This document shows, piece by piece, positions 57,334-64,000 of a stretch of 64,000 nt of DNA. How positions within the stretch are numbered: position 1 is the stretch's first letter; the number at the start of each line of letters is the position of its first letter. This stretch comes from Lytechinus variegatus (taxonomy: Eukaryota > Echinodermata > Echinoidea > Temnopleuroida > Toxopneustidae), in assembly GCF_018143015.1 (NCBI RefSeq), contig NC_054741.1, forward strand, positions 66,066,697 to 66,130,696. Direction: 5' to 3'. Under the pieces are notes generated by a model, which did no database searches, was not told where the DNA came from, and saw only the letters and a program-made list of their open reading frames with translations. A program made the position numbers and the translations under genes.

Positions 57334-60300
57334 CAAGTGCATTTGGGTACCAGCAAACCACTTGTATTCTGAATAAAGAGAAAAAACTCTTAATTTTACT
57401 AATGCAATCTCTGATTTTGATATGATTTTCCTATTGATTATTTTTACTCGACTCTAGGCTACCTTCCACTACCCAAATTGAGAAATTAGCAAGACCAATA
57501 GGATGGGAATGGGTTCACTTACAGATGAAGATTTAAATCAACATAATTTGAAATAAAATAAAATCGTCTGGCAAAATGGGGATAAGATGAACTTTGGGGG
57601 GGGGGGGGACTAAGGGGAACTTATCAGAATGGCTAACTTATACTTTGAAAGTTTGGCAAGAATCACTGGAAAATAAGGGCACCTCTAACACACTTTTTGC
57701 ACCAAGGTTCAATTGTATTTTCACTTGATATCATGAAGAGTCCCAAGGGGAAAAAATTGAGTAATTTATATTTCATTTAGCACTCATGAATGTATCGAAT
57801 GGCTCAAGAAGATATGAGAAAAAGGAACGATTCGGAAAAATTTGTTTCCATAATCATCTACAATCATATATATGTACCTAAGTTAATCAGAAAGCCTTTT
57901 TTACACTGTATGAGTGTATGTCCTTGATGGTTTGAGGAGCAGTGATTGGCAGGTGAATATCCAATTTCAAAGAGAAAATAATTTCATATTATGGTGTAAG
58001 CAACAAGCTGTGCTGGCATCAAATAAAATTTGTTCTGATATCAAATAAAATTTGTTCTGACTAAAATCATTTTAGCTCTCAAGATCAGTCTAACATTGAA
58101 ACAGTATTTTCAAGAGCTAAACAAGATAATGAAAACTAGGTTGTGATTAGAACGCTTATTTTCCATTCAGACTGAGAAAGAATCAGAAAAAGCTACATAC
58201 CCAACATCAATGATTAAAATCTATTCAAATTATGTGACGTTAAAATATTAGTACATTTGTCCAGTGACATCTAATTATTTATATTTTCTACTGGAGGCAA
58301 GAGGGCATATGCCCCAGGGGTCACTTACAGGGAGTCCAAAAACAGGGCTTATTACAAATCATTTACAAATAAATGAATTATAGCTTTTCATGTTGAACGG
58401 ACTGGTATAATATTCATACAGACAAAATGACACAGCATCCAACAAGAATCCATACAAATTGAAGTATTTATTAGATGAAAAAGACCACATATAGTAACAT
58501 AATATTTGCCAAAATCATACTCTATAATCGATAAATACAGTATGTACAATCACATCCCATAAAATTTACAGCAGTAATGATTTGCGGCTTTAGCTGCTTT
58601 TACATGTGATGTGCACACAACCATGCTTCAGAATAATATCAGCATCACTAATATCGTAACTTTTTTTGTTTTGTTGAAATTGTGGCCTTTCCTTTGCACA
58701 ATAACTATGGCACAGAAGCCTGTTCATATGAATATGTTACCAATATGCCTACAAGATTAATAAGGACATTTCAGGAATTCTCAGAAATTTGCATGAAGTT
58801 ACAGTTATCAATTGAACAATTACCTTTAAGATTACCCACATTATGTCGGCACCCGTTTTGCTTACAGTCCTACGTGTGTACAGCACAGTTTTCTATTTTA
58901 GGATAAGACATAGAACTGGTGAAGTGCACTATGAATGAGAAACAGAAGTTATCCATAAATCTCGAATTTACTGTCAATATTTGTTTATCATTCTGACAAT
59001 CATATACAACCAATGCAATCAAACATTTTATGTATTGTCTACCCATACAACTGTTGCCAAAAGAAAAATAAAACCAACACCACAACATAAACAGGATAAA
59101 AAGGGGGATACTGGAGGTTACACACATACATATTGGATAAATGTATACATCATATAAATACATCTCTCTCTATTAGAATAATCAGAAAACAAAATCTACT
59201 GTTTTCCATCAGTGTCTATAATACACTGATCTAAAATCAGACATACAACACACACAATGCACTAGACATGATCAAGATATTTTAAATCTCTTCTTAAGCC
59301 TATCAGTGATATACATGTAAATACAATAAATCAATTGGGAGTTCCTTGTATGTAGCAATTAAACACCACTTCTTGCTACCAACAAAGCTATTCCTCGTAC
59401 GTTAATCCGTGTTCGTGTGCAAAATAAATAAGAATCTAAATTCCCGTTTAAGGAATACTAAGTTTCAACTTCCTTTTTCAATATTGACGATGAAGACAAA
59501 GCACCAATTGGTCATTCATTTATTAATTTTTTTTTTTACTTATTTCATTTTTTTTCTCATTCCATCTTTAAATGTTTCATGTTCTACATATTTTATTTTC
59601 ATATAGTATGTTTTTATTTGCAATGCCTTATGGGAAAACAGTCAATTGGCTGAAGAGACTGTGCTTAATCAAGCAAAATTAAATTATCATCAAACTCTTC
59701 ACTGCAGAATAAAAATCACCTTTAGATCGTGAGAGCACTGAAACCATGCAATAACCCAAAGTATGGTCTATAGATAAGATTCGCCAGAGTTCACTGAATG
59801 ACATTATTCAGGAAAATAACTTTTAAAAATCAAGTTTAGTATATATCATACTATAGCTTTTTAAAGAGATTTTCAAATGTTAGATATATCAACAAAATAT
59901 GTTTTAACATAAGACCACATTATATTGAATAGAATTTTCAACATCAGCACAGTAGTAAAAAATACATTCAAAAGTGAAAGTACTGAAAATTCAGAATATA
60001 AAAAATAATTAAGACTTCTAATCTTATTTCTTTACAAATCTTTTTAGATTTCTTTTTCTCTCCATATAGGTCATGCAGAAATGATTATATACATTAAAAA
60101 TAAAAAAAAGACACTTTAAAATACACAAGACATCCATGAAAATGTCCTTACAAATATATGCTATTTTGATTAAATCCTATTACACATCTAAAGAGATTTA
60201 CAGCAGTAGAAATTTCAGATCGAGTGATTACTAGTATATGAAAGGAAAAGAATCCTGTGGATTTGATGTCATAATCCAGACAGTGCTCATCTTATATCAA

Positions 60301-60459
60301 ACGGTACCTATACTCCATAATCATTTGATTCTGTTAAAAAGTAGGATAGGTCATGGTAAAGCTTCTCTGGTTTTTAATTTTTAGTAAGTTGGATGTCTTG
60401 CAAGAGCAAAATTGTCACAAAAGACTGAAAATTGGTATGAAGTTAAATATCTCCTCCAT

Positions 60460-60605
60460 AATGATAATGATAATGAGAGGCAAACTACTATTATTACCCT
60501 GGCTTTAGATCAAGCTGTCACTTCCAGTACAATGTGGGTAATTTTCCTGCTGAAGGAAAACATGCCACGGCAGGGATTTGATCCCACAACCTTCTGATTG
60601 AAAGA
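60460..60605 (-). mobile_element. tRNA-like SINE fragment
   Basis: On the minus strand GTGGGATCAAATCCCTGCC is a degenerate B box preceded by TCTTTCAATCAGAAGGTT. The body runs to a TAATAATAGT / ATCATTATCATTA tail near 60,460. The tRNA-like head is incomplete. Confidence 0.5.
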
Positions 60606-60616
60606 CAAAAATAATG

Positions 60617-60778
60617 GGAGCGTTTCATGAAGGACTTGTCGGATGTTTTATCTGACAAGTCCTGTTTTATTCGACAGTTACCATGGTGACAGTGTCACTT
60701 AGTCAATTAAAATCAAGGATAGTTGTCAGATCTGACAACTTCTCGAACAAAAATGTTGATGAAAAGCTCCTCAGAGCT
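60617..60778. repeat. 'GGGAGCGTTTCATGA' MITE, copy 2
   Basis: GGGAGCGTTTCATGAAGGAC on the left and GTTGATGAAAAGCTCC on the right. CTTGTCGGATGTTTTATCTG and GACAGTTACCATGGTGACAG are shared, in reverse, with the copy at 52.9 kb. Confidence 0.75.
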
Positions 60779-62713
60779 ATATGGTAAGATGGAAACTGTT
60801 CTAATGAAAAATCTGCCTCAAACCTAACCCTATTTCTGCAACAAAGCCCCCATCTCACCCCCTAGCCCTTACAAGATATCTTGAGGGAAATTAAGACAGG
60901 ATTTACTTTCACTGAAGCAAATAGCAGGGCCCGCTGGGAGAACAGTTGTCGGAACTGAAGTGGCTACCCTGGGTAAATATAACATTATTATTATTACTAA
61001 TATCTCACGTCACCCTTAAGTTTTCTATCACACTTATGTTTCAGTCCTTTCTAAGCTCATAACCTTGTTTGAAGAACATCTTTCAGGTTGGGATTGATAA
61101 ACAAACAAACATCATAAATGGTCTATTTTACCAGTTTCCAAGGTATTATTGCCACAAGCTTGTGAAATTGAGGAAGTCGCACAAACTACCTCAACAAACC
61201 TTAATTCAAACTCTTTGTTATTTATGGTACGCCTTGCTTAGCCTTTGTAATGAATATGCACTCTAGTTTCTACAGAAGTGACGTATATACTTACTTTATA
61301 TACATATATATATATATATTATATATATTTATGGTTTCTAGATAGGTTTTTGAGATATTTAAAGGGATGTGGAATAAATAAATTGAAATTATAAAAACAT
61401 GTTGAATTCATACACCAAATACTGACTATTTTCTTCTTCTGCTAATTGTCATTCAAGACTTGCAACATTCCACATATTTGGAAGTAAATAATGAAATGAA
61501 ACAGAGTGGTTTGCTTTCAATGAACTAAGTGACAAGTGCTTATCTTATGTCTACTTTGGCACTCAATTAACAGTATCTGATTCTTTTCATCAATAAAAAC
61601 TTGCTTCAATGAAAAATGCTACATAGAGATATGAGATTTCAATGTCCTCGTTCACTGCCATTCCACTGTATATTTGTCACCATTAACTCTTTATACACAA
61701 ACTATAAGACAGAAATGATCCATAAACATTTCCAAACACAAGTACCCTCAAATACAACAACAAAACAGACCCCCTAAACCAACGTAAAATACAATCTTGA
61801 ATACTGCTAGTGATTATTTTCAACTATGCCCCTTTTAGGAGACTATTCTGATGGTTCCATGTATAGTTCTTACTATTACACAAAGTTTCATCAGGTCTGA
61901 AGTCTTGAGCTTACCCACTAGGATATAATCAACCATATCAATACATGAATCAAACTGTTAAGTACCAAGCCGTGCTTTACACATCGGGTGACACTAAATT
62001 AAATAAAAATTTTAAAAAATCTAAAAATGGCCTCCTAAAAGTATTTGATTGTAATGAATATGATACAAATTTATTCATATCAAAGGGGAAGTCCATCTTG
62101 ATATATGCTGATTTTAATAAATGTTGACTATTTAAAAAAAAACTTACATGTATGGACAAGAGGCTTGATTAGTCATGGAAAATTAACCACTTTCAATTTT
62201 CTGAGTAAATGCCAATAATGCACAGGATGTTACCTGCATGTGATATGAAATTGAAAAATTGTGAAACCACTATTCTCTGGCTTTGCCAAACCTTCAATGA
62301 AATATTTCTATCATTTGTCTCCTTTATCTAAAACCAACCTGATATAATAATGTTTCCCCCATTCTTCCCATTTCATTAAAATCCTTGTCATTATTATTTC
62401 CGAATCTATATGCCTTCTCTCATTTAACTATTAAAGTTGTATTTCCCCTTAGCAGTAATTTCCTACTAAGCACAATTAAATAATACTCTATATCTTCAGA
62501 TTTGAACAACTTGACATGAAACAGTACATTAAAACTCTGTATCAATACTTCACATGACATCACTATATTAAAGACTTTTCCTTACCTCCTTTTCTCACTG
62601 CACCCATATATACATACACATAGACAAATAAGTTGGAAGGCAATTACATTACAGATAATAACCTATTTCAATATCATAATCTACTTGTAGTATACCAGTA
62701 CTTCACAAATACA

Positions 62714-63331
62714 TACAGTTGAGGCCAAAATTTTACATATGTACCCCATGTGGAATTAAGTGACATTGGTTTGCTTGCAAAACATCGTAAAATTTACTAT
62801 ATCTTCAGAAATATAAATACTACCATGACAAATTTGGTACCAAATGAAAGAACGTATTAAGCTCTTTCACATGGTTGGTTGGGATACCATTGGGATTAAA
62901 GTATATTTCAGGTGGAGTTTTCTTTGAAGAAAACAAAGTAATATTCGTGCCAAATGTATTCTATTGTTTGTTATTATATTTTCAAACATCATTTCATAGA
63001 AACATAAAAATGTCAAATCTATGATTTATATTACATTTTCTATCATGATATATCACCACTGAATAAAAAAGTGTAATCTGAAATGTTTGTGTTGAGAAGT
63101 AACTAGCACAAATAGGAAATGTTTTGGGGGTAAAAAATGACACCTAAATATTTTCAGCTCCTGATGACAAAGCAATGTGATGAAGGGGCATGACATTCTT
63201 ATTTGCTTGATATCAAATTCGTCATGATAGCACAAATATTTTATAAGATATGGTAAACTTTAAGCTTTTTGGCAAGTGTTAACTTTTCTTTGAATTTCCT
63301 GGGTGTATGTAAACTTCAGGCCTCAACTATA
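62714..63331. mobile_element. Nonautonomous Tc1-like element
   Basis: Ends TACAGTTGAGGCCAAAATTT and ACTTCAGGCCTCAACTATA are inverted repeats with TA at the tips. The CAGTTGAGGCC...TTTACATA terminus is the standard form of Tc1-family transposons (for example CAGTTGAAGTCGG...TTTACATAC in Sleeping Beauty). The 615-bp body has no transposase frame. Confidence 0.82.
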
Positions 63332-63559
63332 CATATACTTGTCACCATATTTGTGAAGTATACATTCATGTACATATCTAATGCTGTTTCAATAAAAAAA
63401 AACTGTATCTCGATACTGTAGAATGTCCATGAGAGCGAAAAAGTATGGTTGCTATTAAGATGTATGCATTAGAATTTGGAATCGCCTTCTCTTTGAAATG
63501 AGCTATCAAGTTTGTGAGAGTATCTCCCTGGTTAACCAGAGAGATCAAGACCACACACA
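63332..63559. other. Intergenic sequence
   Basis: AT-rich, nothing recognised. Confidence 0.5.
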
Positions 63560-63992
63560 ATGGCCCAAATTCACAATGGTAGTTTTGAAATCTCACAGTT
63601 GAGTCCATGGTTTATGCAGATTTCCTGTACAAATTACGCTTATATTACCGCATATATTAAAAAAATGTCCAATGCTGATGCGCGCTTTTGTCACAATGCG
63701 CCAAATTGACGCCTGTTGCTGTGGTTATCCACGCAATTTTATTCATGAGTCACTTGTTTTCGAATTGATGAGTCCACTCTTCAAACAGTGGACTCATGAA
63801 TAAAATAGCGTATCTAACAATGGTAACAGACGTCAAGTTCGTGCACGTGACAAAAGTACGCATTAGCATTTTTTTATACACTATACACGCGTCCGATACG
63901 CGGTAAATTAAGCATAATTTATATAAGAAAATCTGCATAAACCATGGATTCAACCGGGGGTTATCAAAACCACCTTTGTGAATTCGGGCCAA
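63560..63992. mobile_element. Foldback MITE at the window end
   Basis: TGGCCCAAATTCACAATGGT on the left and CCACCTTTGTGAATTCGGGC on the right are inverted. The arms extend through CCATGGTTTATGCAGATTTC / GAAAATCTGCATAAACCATG. The centre near 63,775 has TTATTCATGAGTC and GACTCATGAATAA. An 80-residue minus-strand frame inside is fortuitous. Confidence 0.85.
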
Positions 63993-64000
63993 TATGTCAG

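Larger units (their letters stand above)
57334..62713. other. Long AT-rich region with no recognised gene
   Basis: Most of this 5.4-kb stretch has few repeats and no open frame with a recognisable domain. On the minus strand an AATAAA stands at 58,472-58,467. Uniform AT-rich sequence of this sort can be a long 3' UTR of a minus-strand gene beyond the right edge, but splicing or coding evidence is lacking. An AT dinucleotide tract lies at about 61,300-61,330. Repeats at 60,460-60,778 are listed separately. Confidence 0.45.

Noticed and set aside
1-64000. CRISPR arrays, operons or prokaryotic mobile elements
   Set aside because: No regularly spaced short repeats with unique spacers and no bacterial gene organisation; the window is eukaryotic throughout.

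Overview
The window is animal nuclear DNA: spliced genes with GT-AG introns, very long introns, and dense small repeats. It looks like an echinoderm, most probably a sea urchin. That is an inference from the AT-rich background, the many poly(G)/poly(C) runs, the tRNA-like SINEs and the wealth of miniature inverted-repeat elements (MITEs); no species-specific marker was tested.

Three genes can be supported. (1) Bases 1-124 hold the last coding exon of an unidentified + strand gene. (2) A minus-strand gene runs from its ATG at 22,461 to its stop at 6,835. It has nine coding exons that join in frame to 815 codons. Its first five exons encode an XRCC1 N-terminal-type domain of the XNDC1 kind. The rest encodes a serine/proline-rich linker, a short internal repeat, two CxxC...HxxxC zinc fingers of UBZ4-like spacing and an arginine/glycine-rich tract. 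(3) A plus-strand gene runs from its ATG at 28,317 to its stop at 53,573. Its 17 coding exons join in frame to 606 codons. It is a FET-family RNA-binding protein (FUS/EWSR1/TAF15) with a Q/S/Y/G-rich low-complexity region, RGG box, RRM, second RGG box, RanBP2 zinc finger, third RGG box and a terminal PY-type nuclear localisation signal. Every splice phase in genes 2 and 3 was checked by hand and both reading frames close exactly.

The two main genes are divergent, with about 5.9 kb between start codons. One carries an XRCC1-type DNA-repair domain and the other is a FET protein. A functional link through DNA-damage or poly(ADP-ribose) signalling is only a hypothesis.

The remaining sequence is mainly repeats. 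At 3,244-5,330 a foldback element carries two younger MITEs, one with TTAA ends (piggyBac-like) and one with TA ends (Tc1/mariner-like). A second, uninterrupted copy at 39.4-40.1 kb supplies a natural empty site for both. Intron 1 of the XNDC1-like gene holds a ~1 kb palindrome, a tRNA-derived SINE and a minus-strand SINE whose 5' end resembles the Alu domain of 7SL RNA. The intergenic region and intron 1 of FUS hold a broken reverse-transcriptase fragment, a composite repeat cluster and a ~1 kb minisatellite with a very long T run. From 54.4 kb to the end no gene was recognised; the stretch holds several more MITEs, a nonautonomous Tc1-like element and a long AT-rich tract that could be the 3' UTR of a gene beyond the window.
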